From: Euleptes europaea
Lineage: Eukaryota > Chordata > Lepidosauria > Squamata > Sphaerodactylidae
DNA: 64,000 bases
Direction of reading: 5' to 3'
Assembly (NCBI RefSeq): GCF_029931775.1
Contig: NC_079323.1
Span: 34,180,882 to 34,244,881 of the forward strand
Positions within the stretch are counted from its first letter, which is position 1, and every line of letters begins with the position of its first letter. Made by a program: the position numbers and the translations under genes. Shown piece after piece: positions 11,560-22,134 of the stretch. The notes beneath the pieces were generated by a model. The model had not been told where the DNA came from. It searched no databases and saw only the letters and a list, made by a program, of their open reading frames with translations.

Positions 11560-12270
11560 GACAGCCAATTTGACTAAGGCCTTTTTTTTAAAACCCCCCC
11601 CCCCCGCCGGACAACAACCGCCGCTCCAAGGAAGGGAGGAAGCCGGGAACGAGGCCGCGACGCCTCCCGCCCCCTTTCGGCTCTCACCTGGCCACAAAAG
11701 GCCAGACGACTCCGCCGCCGCTCGCCTTTGTGGATCCCTCCGAGCAACGCAGGCTGCGGCCGGCTTCCCCCTCAGCAGGCGCCGCTTCCGCCGCAGGCGC
11801 CGCGCCGCCCCGCCCCCCCGGAGCCCGGAAGAGCCGCGGTGAGCGGTTGGTCGCGCGGCGGTTTTTTCCCCCTCCCCCACCGCCCTTCTCGAGGTTCTTC
11901 CCCGGGGCCGGTTGGGCAGCGCTGGGGGGGGGGGCTCTGCCGCCTCTCTGCCTTCCCGCCCAAAAGCGGGCCCTCGCAGGCCTCGCGTCCTGAGCTCGGG
12001 CGTCGGCTCCCTGCCTCCGTCGCCAGGGTCCCCACGACGGCACGCCCCTTGCGCCAGCTCTTCGCTTCCGCCGTTGCCGCCCCGCCCCCTCGACGCAGTG
12101 GGCCACGTGGTCTTTCGCCCTGAGACGGGGCTTCGTTCGAGCCCCCAACCGGGTTTCGAGGCCGTCGGCGGTGGGCTTGAAATTCAGGCGCTGGTTCTGA
12201 GATGGGGCGGCTTTCTTCGGTGTTCTGCCTGGGGGGTCCGAATAGCCGTCGCTGAATAGAAGGGTTGGGG
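11560..12270 (-). promoter_or_regulatory. SENP7: CpG island; likely SENP7 promoter and first exon
   Basis: A ~700-bp GC- and CpG-rich stretch. On the minus strand a consensus donor GGCCAG|GTGAGA ends a probable first exon at 11688. No convincing in-frame ATG precedes it, so the exon may be 5' UTR. An E-box CACGTG lies at 12104-12109. Orientation is inferred from the donor and from the minus-strand SENP7 exon at 6.7 kb. Long open frames on both strands here result from stop-poor GC-rich DNA. Confidence 0.6.
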
Positions 12271-13722
12271 CGGGGCTGCGGCTCAGGGGTAGAGCATCTG
12301 CTTGGCGTGCAGGAGGTCCCAGGTTCAATCCCCGGCGTCTCCAGTTAAAGCAGTGGTTCCCGACCTTTTTTTGACCAGGGACCACTAGGACTTTTTTGTT
12401 CGGTGCAGGGACCCCAAGGTTCAAAATAAAAATTCCGAGAATTTGAAAATAAACTTTAATCTTAACTGTTAGTTAAACATTAAACTTAGAATAATATTTG
12501 AATATATTTTTATCATAGAGAATTTTTAATTGAAAATATTAATTTATTATGGGTTTATAACTTTGTTTCGCGGACCTTAATTTAGTTCTTGCAGACCCCT
12601 GGGGGTCCACGGACCCCAGGTTGGGAACCAGCGAGTTAAAGGGACTAGGCAAGCAGGTGATGTGAAAGACCTCCGCCTGAGACCATGGAGAGCTGCTGCC
12701 AGTCTGAGTAGACAATACTGACTTTGATGGATCAAGGGGTCTGGTTCATGTATAAGGCAGCTTCATGTGTTCATGTATTCACTGACCCTCATCCATTAGC
12801 ATGAAGAATCATGTTCTAAGCTATCAGGTTAAATCCCCGGCATCTCCAGTTCAAGGGACTAGGCAAGCAGGTGATGTGAAAGACCCCTGCCTGAGACCCT
12901 GGAGAGCCGCTGCTGGTTAGAGTAGACAATACTGACTTGAATGGACCAAGGGTCTGATTCAGTATAAGGCAGCTTCATGTGTTCATCTGCTTGGCATGCA
13001 GAAGGCCCCAGGTTCAATCCCCGGCATCTCCAGTTTAAAGGGACTAGGCAAGTAGGTGATGTGAAAGACCTCAGCCCGAGACCCTGGAGAGCCGCTACCG
13101 GTCTGAGTAGGCAATGCTGACTTTGTTGGACCCAAGGGTCTGATTCAGTATAAGGCAGCTTCATGTGTTCATCTGCACGGCATGCAGAAGGCCCCAGGTT
13201 CAATCCCCGGCATCTCCAGTTAAAGGGACCAGGCAAGTAGGTGATGTGAAAGACCTCAGCCCGAGACCCTGTAGAGCCGCTGCCGGTCTGAGTAGGCAAT
13301 ACTGACTTTGTTGGATTCAAGGGTCTGATTCAGTATAAGGCAGCTTCATGTGTTCATCTGCTTGGCATGCAGAAGATCCCAGGTTCAATCCCCGGCATCT
13401 CCAGTTAAAGGGACCAGGCAAGTAGGTGATGTGAAAGATCCCTGCCTGAGACCCTGGAGAGCTGCTGCCAGCCTGAGTAGGCAATATTGACTTTGTTGGA
13501 CCCAAGGGTCTGATTCAGTATAAGGCAGCTTCATGTGTTCATCTGCTTGGCATGCAGAAGGCCCCAGGTTCAATCCCCGGCATCTCCAGTTTAAAGGGAC
13601 TAGGCAAGTAGGTGATGTGAAAGACCTCAGCCCGAGACCCTGGAGAGCCGCTACCGGTCTGAGTAGGCAATGCTGACTTGGATGGACCAAGGGTCTGATT
13701 CAGTATAAGGCAGCTTCATGTG
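12270..13722 (+). repeat. Tandem array of ~185-bp tRNA-SINE-derived units
   Basis: The first unit starts gcggctcaggggtagagcat (tRNA box A) and ggttcaatcccc (box B), so the array descends from a tRNA-derived SINE. Downstream units lack the head and recur from catctgc at 12984, 13170, 13355 and 13540, giving a period of 185-186 bp. Each holds ggttcaatccccggcatctcc, aggtgatgtgaaaga and ataaggcagcttcatgtg. An earlier partial unit lies at about 12790-12983. The first unit is split by the hAT MITE at 12351-12633. Minus-strand open frames across the array are artefacts of the repeat. Confidence 0.85.
12351..12633. mobile_element. Short non-autonomous hAT element (MITE), copy 1
   Basis: Ends are CAGTGGTTCCCGACCT and AGGTTGGGAACCAGCG, inverted repeats of each other apart from a few changes. 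An exact 8-bp target duplication agttaaag flanks it (12343-12350, 12634-12641). It is 283 bp long, AT-rich inside, and inserted in the first SINE unit. The same family recurs in opposite orientation at 63255-63541. Confidence 0.9.
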
Positions 13723-13748
13723 GTCAGGTGGGTTTTTGGTCCCCGCTC

Positions 13749-13802
13749 TTGTATATACATATATATATGTGTGTGTGTATAATTTGATATATATATAATA
13801 TG
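13749..13802. repeat. (TA)n/(TG)n microsatellite
   Basis: Alternating tatata and tgtgtg runs directly after the SINE array; no other content. Confidence 0.85.
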
Positions 13803-13861
13803 ATCAAATCTTTGGCGTATGCTGTGACTTTGATTTAATTTTAGCAGTAACTATCTCAAAG

Positions 13862-14004
13862 AGTAGAAAAGAGCAAGAGTCCAGTAGCACCTTAAAGACT
13901 AACAGAAATATTTTCTGGCATGGTATGAGCTTTTTAAAGGTGCTACTGGACTCTTGCTCTTTTCTACTACTGCAGACAGGCTAACACGGCTACCCACTGT
14001 GAAT
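13862..14004 (-). mobile_element. Fold-back interspersed repeat, copy A (family 1)
   Basis: On the minus strand the element reads cacagtgggtagccgtgtta, then agtagaaaagagcaagag, then a reversed copy of the same internal region. Perfect 32-bp arms at 13862-13893 and 13937-13968 enclose the rest. Flanks tatctcaaagag and tagctcaaagag match at 11 of 12 positions and look like a target duplication. The head is that of an abundant short repeat also seen at 32681-32850. Confidence 0.7.
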
Positions 14005-14016
14005 TAGCTCAAAGAG

Positions 14017-15258
14017 GTGATTCACAACCATGTGAAATAGGAAATCTTTAAAATTGGTTATTACTTTAGAAGGTTAATAACCGATATGCAGCTTCTCACT
14101 GAAATCCTATAAACGCAATTTCGACAGAACGGCAACTGCATTCACTCAGTATCTCTTCATCATGCTCGAGGACCTGTGCATGCTCAGCAAGTAGAATTAC
14201 TACATCTAATGAAAGTTTGCTTAGGCCCACGAAAGTCTTCGACAATATTTTGAAGTTAGGTTTGTTTGGGTACTTTTAGGCAAACAGACTAAAAATGTAA
14301 AGTAATTGAGTAATTTTAAGTGGCACAAACCTTTCCAGACATCCCATAACAGTAATAATGTGAAACAGCTCATCCTGCTTGAGTAGAAAGGGGCTAGAGT
14401 TAGATGCCATGCAGTATGACATACAAGCAGATTCTTAGTGGCAGGCTGCATCTGAACTCTTAGGCAAAATGCAAACTAATTTTTCCTAGTAAAAGCAGCA
14501 GATTAGTCAATACCTTCTATGGTGGTGGTGCTTAAATGTAGTCTAGGGACCACAAGCCATCCTGCTATACTTTCAGGTGGTTTTCAAGAGCATGATGGAA
14601 AATAAGAGGACCATGCTGAAGCATTTTCTACATAATGTAAAGGCAACTTGCTTTTGAGTTGAAATGTAGAATTCTTTGATGTTTCTGGTTTCTACTTCAA
14701 ATAGTACTTTTATTGTTAAAGATGCAATCTGCTTTTCAATTTAAACTTTAGCAAAGTAAGTAGTTGTAGTGGAAACTTCAAATGCTACACTGATTGCATA
14801 TAAAGCTATCCTCTTGTGCATGTATATAGCATGTGTATGCATTTTTAATTTGGTTCTTTAAAAACCCAGTAGTAAATATAACTTGGGAATCTTTTAAGAG
14901 TTCTGCCAGCGTGGTGGTTATAAAGTAAAACTACAAAGTAATATTCAAACCAAAGGGAACCAGAATTGTGATACTTAGTAAACATAAGTTTAAAAAGCAC
15001 TGATCTGTGGCAAATGGCATAGCTTTTCCACAATATATGCATACAGTACATATTTTAAGTCTGATTTGAATCAAAGAAAGAATTAAACAATGGGCTATTT
15101 ATAAATTGCTTCAGACTCTTAGAATTGGCACTATTACACATTTATTAGAAAAGGACAGACATTGATCTGTAGCCCATCATAATGCTTGCGTCTGTTTAGA
15201 CAGATCTCTGAAGAATAACTGAAGTATCTAGAAGCATTTGCCATTACTTTCAAGCAGC
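14017..15258. other. Intergenic, no gene recognised
   Basis: Ordinary AT-rich sequence between the SENP7 promoter side and FAM172B. The short open frames on the minus strand have no recognisable similarity. A promoter for FAM172B must lie here or in the SENP7 CpG island but shows no clear signature. Confidence 0.4.
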
Positions 15259-17137
15259 ATGAACGTAAGTATGTTTTACATATATTTTACACAAAGCTGA
15301 CCTGAAAGCCAGAATTATTTAGCAGTGATACTTCAAAGACTTCAGTAGGAAATTGCTGGCTTATACTCCATCAATAGGTCTCCTGGCCAGGAGCTCAATA
15401 AGTCTAATAATTCTTTCATTCTCTAAACATGTTAAATTCTTAATATAGCTAAGTGATCGGTGTTACCACCAATTACAGCTATTGTGAATTATTCCTATGC
15501 TTATCTGTATGCTCTTCATATTTGCACAGAAATGTCCCAAACTAGAATTTTTAACCCACTGCCTTTCTCCCCAATGGGGTTCCAAAGCAGCTTATGTGGT
15601 TCTCTACTCCATTTTATCCTCACAACAACACTGCAAGATAAATTAGGCTGAGAACATGTAACTGGCCCAAGATCACCCAGTCAGTTTTCATGGCAGAATG
15701 GAAATTTGAGCCCGGGCCTTCTAGATCCTAGTACGGCATTCTAATGGCATTCTAACAACTTCTGTAAATCAACCACTATAAAAGTTAACTGGACTCTAAC
15801 CCTTTCTGGAGGGTCTGTTTAAGATCATACTCTGTATCACACTGTTTTCAATGGGCGGTATGCCCAGCTTGCCCACTGAAATCAGTGAGATGTAAACATA
15901 TTTAATTTGATAGGCTTATATGGGCTATCATGCCCTGATGAGGGGGTAGTTGTGGAGGATGTTGAGAATTGTGATTTCTCTTACTAAGACTATCTAATGA
16001 AGTCAGGCCTTGACAATTGCCAATATTCTTGATGTTGAAAGAACCTGAAAATATTTTCCTGAAAAAGTATGCCTTTATGACATGACCTCTTTTCATCTAT
16101 TTTATTTGTAGTGGTTGAAAATTATTGAGGATCTGAGCTTCAGAAAACTAATATGTGGTTCAAAGTGCCCAGACAAACTAAACTATGACTTTAACAAAAA
16201 CGGTGAGCTTAGGCATGCAGATACCAATGAACCTTTTGTTTTTCATTATAACAATTCCCATGACAGTAATCATAAACGTTATGAAGTTCTTGGACACTTA
16301 ATCACCCAGTATGTTTATGAACTTCTGGAACAGGTTTGCAAACTGCAAAAAATTTACATCCCAATAGATGTTCTAGATAATGAGCCTAAGAGTTTCTTTT
16401 TCATGAGTGAGAATGCATTAGGAAATGGTGTGACTCTAGTTGTTCTTCTTCAAGACCGGGGAGTCTTTCGTGCTGGTCAGTGGGATCAAAAGGCCATAAT
16501 CCATGAAGGGCTCCAACATGGAACTCAGATACCATTAATTACAATGGCTCTGCAGTACAGTTGGGAAGTGATTGTGTTAAATCCCAACGACAATTTCCTT
16601 GATCTGAAGACAGAAAACGAAGAATCCTGTTGTGTTTTAAAGTCATCACATGTAATCCCCAAAAGATGCAACAGCAGCCCTGAAGAGCATACAACATATG
16701 TTTGGGACCATTTCATTTCAAAGAATACAGCTGGGAAGGTGGCTTTCATTGCTCACGGCTATGGAGGATTGGTTTTCATTAACTTACTCATGCAAAGAAC
16801 TTTTGACGTTATGAACAAGGTGTACGCTGTTGCTCTTGTTGACTCTACTCACCACACATTGCACCAGACACAAGGTAATTGCCAGGTGCAGGAATGGATC
16901 CAGAAGCATTGCAGGAAATGGATATCAAATAATAAACCTCTAGATAAAGTAGTCGGCCGCTCTATGAAAACAGATTGCCCTACAGTCTCTGCAGGAACTG
17001 AAAAACATAGTCTTGCTCCTTCCTTTACTCTGCAGTCCATTTTCAAATATCTTAAGAATGAACTGAAAGTCAGCACTAAAGCACACTACATTCGTTCTCC
17101 TGTAGCAACAAGTAGAAAAGTCATGAAAAAAAACTGA
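15259..17137 (+). CDS. FAM172B: FAM172B, Arb2-domain paralogue of FAM172A with lost catalytic motifs
   Basis: The main exon starts after acceptor TTTATTTGTAG at 16112 and ends at TGA (17135-17137), about 341 codons. It has no ATG near its 5' end. An ATGAAC directly before a consensus donor GTAAGT (15259-15264) joins it in phase, giving MNWLKIIEDL; this start is inferred. The protein follows FAM172A (ARB2A) from the ELRHADTNEPFVFHY stretch through EPKSFFFMSE, RAGQW, IVLNPN and EEHTTYVWDHFI to the C-terminus. FAM172A is a nuclear Arb2-domain protein with an alpha/beta-hydrolase fold, linked to chromatin and co-transcriptional splicing. Here the nucleophile motif AHSYGG reads AHGYGG (Gly codon 16757-16759), the HGSG loop reads QDRG, and the lysine/arginine-rich insert and HEEL-like tail of FAM172A are missing. 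A nearly intronless paralogue of a multi-exon gene suggests retroposition. The human locus, FAM172BP, is a pseudogene. AATAAA lies at 17342-17347. Confidence 0.85.
15595..15760 (-). mobile_element. Old tRNA-type SINE relic inside FAM172B intron
   Basis: Words such as ctccattttatcctcacaac, aactggcccaagatcaccca and tttgagcccgggccttctag are the reverse complement of the tRNA-derived SINE body and B-box region. Diverged, ends not resolved. Confidence 0.6.
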
Positions 17138-17341
17138 GCTTGTGTATTGCTCATACTCTTCCCTGTCGTCAGTAAAAGTGACATATTGCCTTATAGCTGC
17201 CTTAGCTCACCTTTGTAGCATTATACATATTTTATTTAGACATGAAACATATTATTTAAGTTATAATCTCTTTAATCTGTAATGTTTCATTATTTCAATG
17301 CAAACTTGTGTTTGAATGTAGCAGCTGTTCTTTTGTCATAA

Positions 17342-17347
17342 AATAAA
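17342..17347 (+). terminator. FAM172B: FAM172B polyadenylation signal
   Basis: AATAAA about 205 bp past the FAM172B stop codon, in an AT-rich 3' region with no competing signal closer to the stop. Confidence 0.65.
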
Positions 17348-17591
17348 AACAGTTTATGGCGAAGTTTGTTTTCTTTAAAAAAATATTGGTGTAAACCTGT
17401 TAAAAAAATCAGTTGGATGGAACCTACCAGATTTCTGTTGCCACAACAGGAAATGGGGCAATCTTATCCAGTTGTCCTCATGTGGCTTTTATCCATGCAG
17501 GTCCCAGTCTTTGGTGTATAGCCTTTGAAGTGGGGAGGAGGAACGACCGCCATGAACTAATGGAAAGTTGGTAAAACCTAACGCACTTACT

Positions 17592-17675
17592 GTGCCACCC
17601 TAAGCAGAATTGTACCCTTTTAAGCCCAGTGACTTTAATGGGCTGAATAGGGTGTAACACTGTTTAGGATGGCAC
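17592..17675. mobile_element. Short palindromic repeat (MITE-like)
   Basis: The ends gtgccaccctaag and taggatggcac are near inverted repeats and the interior (aagcccagtgact / gggctgaatag) is also roughly self-complementary. The target duplication is unclear. Confidence 0.45.
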
Positions 17676-17699
17676 TATGTAAATGAACAGATAGTACAT

Positions 17700-17925
17700 A
17701 GGATCCAGTGTAGTGCTGTGGTTAAAATTTCAAAATAGGATCTTGGAGATCTAGGTTTTAATCCCGACTTTGATAAGGCACCTTGCTGGGTGACCTTGGG
17801 CCAGTCACACACTCACCCCAACCTACCTCACAGGGCTGTGGTAAACACAAAATGGAGGCAAGGAGAACAATATACACTGCTTTGGGTCCTCACTGGGGAG
17901 AAAGATGGTTTATAAATGATGTAAA
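17700..17925 (+). mobile_element. tRNA-derived SINE, Sauria-like
   Basis: A box A-like gtagtgctgtggttaaaa, box B-like ggttttaatcccgac, then gctgggtgaccttgggccagt and acctcacagggctgtgg form the standard body of this SINE class on the plus strand. It lies between the convergent FAM172B and TXNL4B genes. Confidence 0.75.
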
Positions 17926-18207
17926 TAATAAGTGCAAAATACTTAGTTTGAAGTTGAGGTTAGCCTTATTCAGCGTTCACTATTGCAGCACCGAACATAA
18001 AGTGCAGCTGAATTAAAGATATACAAAACTGAACAACAATTCAGAGAACCTACTATCCATTTTAATCTGGGCAAAACCAGGAATGTCTTACATTTCTGAA
18101 GATTAGTTTTGTCCATGGTGATGCTCATTTGAGTGCTAAGAAATTCACCCCAGGTAATAGGACTAGTTTTACAGAGTAGTCGACTATGTAGAAGCAGCTT
18201 GAAAGTA

Positions 18208-18213
18208 TTTATT
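18208..18213 (-). terminator. TXNL4B: Putative TXNL4B polyadenylation signal
   Basis: TTTATT on the plus strand (AATAAA on the minus strand), about 240 bp past the TXNL4B stop codon. Confidence 0.5.
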
Positions 18214-18453
18214 TGAAACCACCTTATAACAGTTCCTTTTACTTTACAAAATTTATGTATTAACTTAGTGAGAATAGCTATTCCAGTTAACTCATGACAG
18301 AATATCTGTATTCCATTAGTGACCAATATGATTCTGAGGATAAAAAGTCAAAATTATGTTCTTTCCTCTGGACTCAAATGTTACACATTTGAAGAAGGTT
18401 TGATCAGTCTTGTGATCTTCACATTCCAAGATCTGTTCATCTCCATTGGGTCA

Positions 18454-21214
18454 TTAAATGTCCTGGTATAAGAGGTCATATTTAGGAATATTCTTAGGAT
18501 CAATTGGACTTTGGACAATGAGTTTTCCACGCATTGCTCCACGGTAAATTACTTCAATCAGATCTATGAAGTCTTGTTTTGTTTTGAAACTGCCAATGAA
18601 TTTAGTATGATCTGGAGATCTATAGAGGAAAGAAAAGCAAGTGACAGGAGATTATTAGTGTACAGAGTTTACATTCTGAAATGCTTATGACTCAGTGATG
18701 AACGCTTTATATTTTGCTCTTCAAAGTACTTCAGACACATAATCTTGTTGTAATCCCCTTATAACAGCCCTGTAAGATTAGTCAGTATCATTTTCATATT
18801 GCTGGAGTGGGAGTGACTTGCCTAAGGCCACCTAGTGAATTATTGGTGGAAGTAACAAAGAATGTGTGGCTGAACAAGGGCCAGGGCTTTTTTGGCCCTG
18901 GCCCTGGCCTGGTGGAATAGTCTTCCTGGTAACATCAGGGCCCTGCAGGATCTTGAGGAGTTCCGCAGGGCCTGTAAAACGGAGCTATTCCACCAGGCCT
19001 ATAACTGAGGAGAGCTGCAAGAAGAAGATCCATCTTTACTGGCCTCCCCATCTCGCCCCCACTCTTGAAATCTGTGGGGGGGTTAATCTGCTGACACTTA
19101 TCTGCTGTGGCACCTAGGTATAGTTATGGCCATCTGATTAGGGTTTTAATGATTACGGTTTTAAGGAGGTACATTGGATATTTATGTTCTTAATTGTTGT
19201 TACCCGCTCTGAGCCCGGTTTGCTGGGGATGAGGGCAGGTTATAAATTTGAAGAAGAAGAAAAGTTAAACTTCCCAGGTCACACCTCATTCTCTCAGTCA
19301 TTCCACTCCACCAATTCAATCAGTAATTTGTTAGCCTTTTAAGGTGTCAGGACATTCTTAAGAAAAGCCCTGCTGGATCAGACCAAAAGGTCCATGTAGT
19401 CTAGAATCCTGTTTTTGATAGTGTCCAGCCAGATGTTTCTAAAAAGCACATAACACAAGGATTATCCACAGGCATATTGCCTCTGAATCTAGATGTTCCA
19501 TTTAGCTATCAGGGCCAATAGCCGTTGATAGACCTAATGTCCTGGAGTTTGTCTAATCCCCTTTTAAAGTCAGTGGTCATTATTTATGGCAGTAAATTCC
19601 ATATGAATTTTTTGTTGTATGAAGCATTCTCTCTTGTCTGTCCTAGATCTGCTTCCAATCAATTTCAGTGGGTGACCCCAGCTCTGGTATTATATGAGGG
19701 GAGAAAAATGTATTTACTGTAGACATGATTTCATAAATCTCTACCATACCTCCCATTACAGGTTGAATTATTTTAAATAGGGACAATATTACTCTTATAA
19801 TAAATTACACCTCTCCCAATTTTGGCACTATTCTTCTATGTGTTGGTGTGGCTTGTAGGCATCATAAATCACACCTTTGAGACTAAGCAGGGTTATCAAT
19901 AGTTGGGATAAACACATGCAAAGCTACTTACCCGTAATCCACTTTCATATGCTGCCCATTGAAGAAGAAGACTGTCGATGGAATATAACTGATGTCAAAG
20001 TACTGGGTGTATACTGGCACCTTGTTTACATCCACCAAGTAAATTGTAGCCATTTTACTTAAGTCATGAGCTGTTTTTGCAAGCTGTAGAAATTCACAGG
20101 GGAAAATATTACATGAGAAGATAAGTGGAGTCTTAGATCGCTACAGCAATTTTTAGTTCACTTTTGAAAGAAATATGAGATTCAAAGGTACAGTACAACT
20201 GTGCTTTGTGAAGTTGGGTGGAGGGAAGCATGAAGAGATGACATGTGACCTGAATACATAAGGATAATGGTACTGTAGCTTGGTGCTGTCAGATTGCATA
20301 ATTAAGGCTGAGATAGTCATGGTTTGGGTTGTTACACACGTTTCATTCACTTTATATGGATTCCATTTAGCTGTCACAAGCCTCTACTTGTACCATGGCA
20401 GCTGTACTAGCATAATCCTCCAGTTGTCACACACAGCACATGTTCTGATTTGCCCCCAAACAAATGCATAGGACTGCAGTTTTCACAGTCTTTTCTGCTA
20501 TATGCTAACAAGGCCTGGAGTTTATTCCACCATAGAAATTGTTTGACAACACTAATGGAATAGGTGCTCAGACAACACACAGTGTGATCTTACACCTATT
20601 GATTTGAAAGTATATCCAACTGAGGACTTAAGCGTGTGCATGTTTACCACCTTATTTAAAAAAAATGTATCCCATCTTTTCCCCACTTTCAAGGCTGCTT
20701 ACATCATTACAAATACTCCAAAAAGTAGAAGTCATCATCGTTTAAACAACAACCATACCAATTTAGAATTCAAAAGTTTCCAGTGCCCACAGATAAACCC
20801 TTAAAAAGACTTGGTACTAGACAAGTCTTCCTTGAAAGCCCTACAAAATTATAGGCAAAGAATATTTATTTTAAGGAGCCATAAATGAGCACAGAGGGTG
20901 TGGGTACATAGAAACTCCTAAGAAGTGGAGAAAGTAACGCCTTCGCTCTACATTTCAACAGCTTTATTTGGACTGTGGTAGAAAATAATTCCCGGGAAGT
21001 GTTTAATCTTGTACAGCACAACAAATGAATAGGAATACCATGCAAAACTGTTGCGATCTACGGAAGAAAAACACCATCTCACAATATCATCCAGCTGTAA
21101 GCAGACAAGATCCTCATCTCTGCCAAAGCGAAGCACCAGGACTTTCTCGGCCACGCGCTTGATAGCCTCGTCTACTTCTTTTTTGCAGCTTAGTTTGGGT
21201 AATAGAAAGCTCAT
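18454..21214 (-). CDS. TXNL4B: TXNL4B, thioredoxin-like splicing protein (Dim2), complete
   Basis: Three minus-strand coding exons: 21083-21214 (44 codons, ATG at 21214, donor GTGAGA), 19932-20083 (donor GTAAGT) and 18454-18619 (stop TAA). They sum to 450 bp, 149 residues, the length of human TXNL4B. The protein opens [20 protein letters not shown], continues [44 protein letters not shown] and [19 protein letters not shown], and ends [10 protein letters not shown]. The paralogue TXNL4A (Dim1) differs clearly. The family has a thioredoxin fold without the redox CxxC, is nuclear and is linked to the U4/U6.U5 tri-snRNP through PRPF6. The gene has its introns, so it is not a retrocopy. It is head-to-head with TRMT10C and tail-to-tail with FAM172B. 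Human TXNL4B is on 16q22, not with these neighbours. Confidence 0.93.
18890..19262 (+). mobile_element. L2-type LINE 3' end
   Basis: Contains aggagttccgcagggcctgtaaaacggag and a 3' end ttgttacccgctctgagcc ... ggggatgagggcaggttataaat followed by a short A-rich repeat, the usual L2-like 3' terminus in reptiles. It lies in TXNL4B intron 2. Confidence 0.75.
19345..19700 (-). mobile_element. CR1-type LINE 3' region
   Basis: Begins aagaaaagccctgctggatcagacc, the reverse complement of the CR1 3' end, and continues through ggccaatagccgttgatagacc and ttgtctaatccccttttaaag. It lies in TXNL4B intron 2; ends fade into the intron. Confidence 0.8.
20650..20840 (-). mobile_element. Possible old LINE fragment in TXNL4B intron 1
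   Basis: ccccactttcaaggctgcttacatc resembles the reverse complement of an L2/CR1-like 3' end. Heavily diverged; weak call. Confidence 0.25.
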
Positions 21215-21610
21215 GACGACTCAGCCTGAAAGCACCAGTCACCCTCGCCATGTAGCCCCTCGAAGCCTAGATAATACAACTGACAACCGTGACGCATGCG
21301 CACAAGCCTCTGACGCCCCCAGGAAGGGAATGTTCGCAAAACCTTCCCTCAACGCCAGCGTGGTAGGTCCGTCCTAGCGCCTAGTGATTGGCTTGGTAGC
21401 TCTCCTATCAGGGCCAAGCATTCGCTTGCTGCCGCCGCCCTCCAAAGGTTTCCCAAACAAGGCGGGACTCGTCAGCGGCGGGACCCTCGAGGCGCGCCGT
21501 AACTTCCGGGCAGAGCGCCGCTCCTGGTTCCGGCGGAAAGGTGCATCAGGGATGGAGCTGCCATGCGTAGCGTGAGAAAGCGCGCGGCTTCTGTTCTTTT
21601 GGGTGAGTGT
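21215..21610. promoter_or_regulatory. Divergent CpG promoter of TXNL4B (-) and TRMT10C (+)
   Basis: The 388 bp between the TXNL4B ATG and a plus-strand donor TTTTGG|GTGAGT (exon end 21602) is CpG-rich, with no TATA box. It holds an NRF1-like CGCATGCGC at 21293-21301 and an ETS-type ACTTCCGG at 21502-21509. The exon ending at 21602 is the probable untranslated first exon of TRMT10C, as in human, where the coding region is in a later single exon. Shared use of the promoter is inferred from the arrangement. Confidence 0.7.
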
Positions 21611-21935
21611 TAGGGCAGGGGTGGGAGAAGGGAGGCAGCAGCCGAGTCTTTAAAAGGCAGGCTGAGAGACGTTGTGACACAAGAGAGGACACCCCCCCAC
21701 CCACCCGCAGTACAGCGTGTATTTCATCAGCTACTTGGCGGCTTCTAAAAGCTGCATGGGTCCATTGCGTTGTGTAGATCTGGAAAAAGTTATTGCCGTT
21801 TCTTAAATAGAACGGTCCCTTGATAAGTTACATTCCTCCTTTTCGCTGCCAACTTGATAGACCCAGGTATTTCAGTGAAGAAGGAAATGGGACCATCCAG
21901 AGAAGATGGAGATTTTCTATAATGATAACAGAAGT

Positions 21936-22122
21936 CGAAGGCTTTCACGGTCAGAGTTCATTGGTTCTTGTAGGTTATCCGGGCTGTGTGACCGTGGTCT
22001 TGGAATTTTCTTTCCTGACGTTTCGCCAGCAGCTGTGGCAGGCATCTTCAAGATGCTGGCGACACGTCAGGAAAGAAAATTCCAAGACCACGGTTACACA
22101 GCCCGGATAACCTACAAGGACC
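21936..22122 (+). mobile_element. Fold-back interspersed repeat (family 2), hairpin copy
   Basis: It starts cgaaggctttcacggtcaga and contains ggttatccgggctgtgtgac and tcctgacgtttcgccagca, a short repeat that also occurs, without the second arm, at about 45997-46117. Here a reversed copy follows: arms 21963-22031 and 22054-22122 pair at 66 of 69 positions around a 22-bp loop. An exact 12-bp direct repeat gataacagaagt (21924-21935, 22123-22134) flanks the whole as a target duplication. It lies in TRMT10C intron 1. Confidence 0.85.
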
Positions 22123-22134
22123 GATAACAGAAGT

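Noticed and set aside
12283-12345. tRNA gene
   Set aside because: The box A and box B words are present, but the sequence continues into a SINE body and does not fold as a complete tRNA with an acceptor stem.
11684-12424. 246-codon minus-strand open frame
   Set aside because: It lies in a CpG island and runs on into the SINE unit and hAT MITE downstream, so it is not a coherent protein.
12859-13690. Minus-strand frames repeating RCRGLNLGPSAC-type peptides
   Set aside because: They are translations of the tandem SINE-derived units and are not genes.
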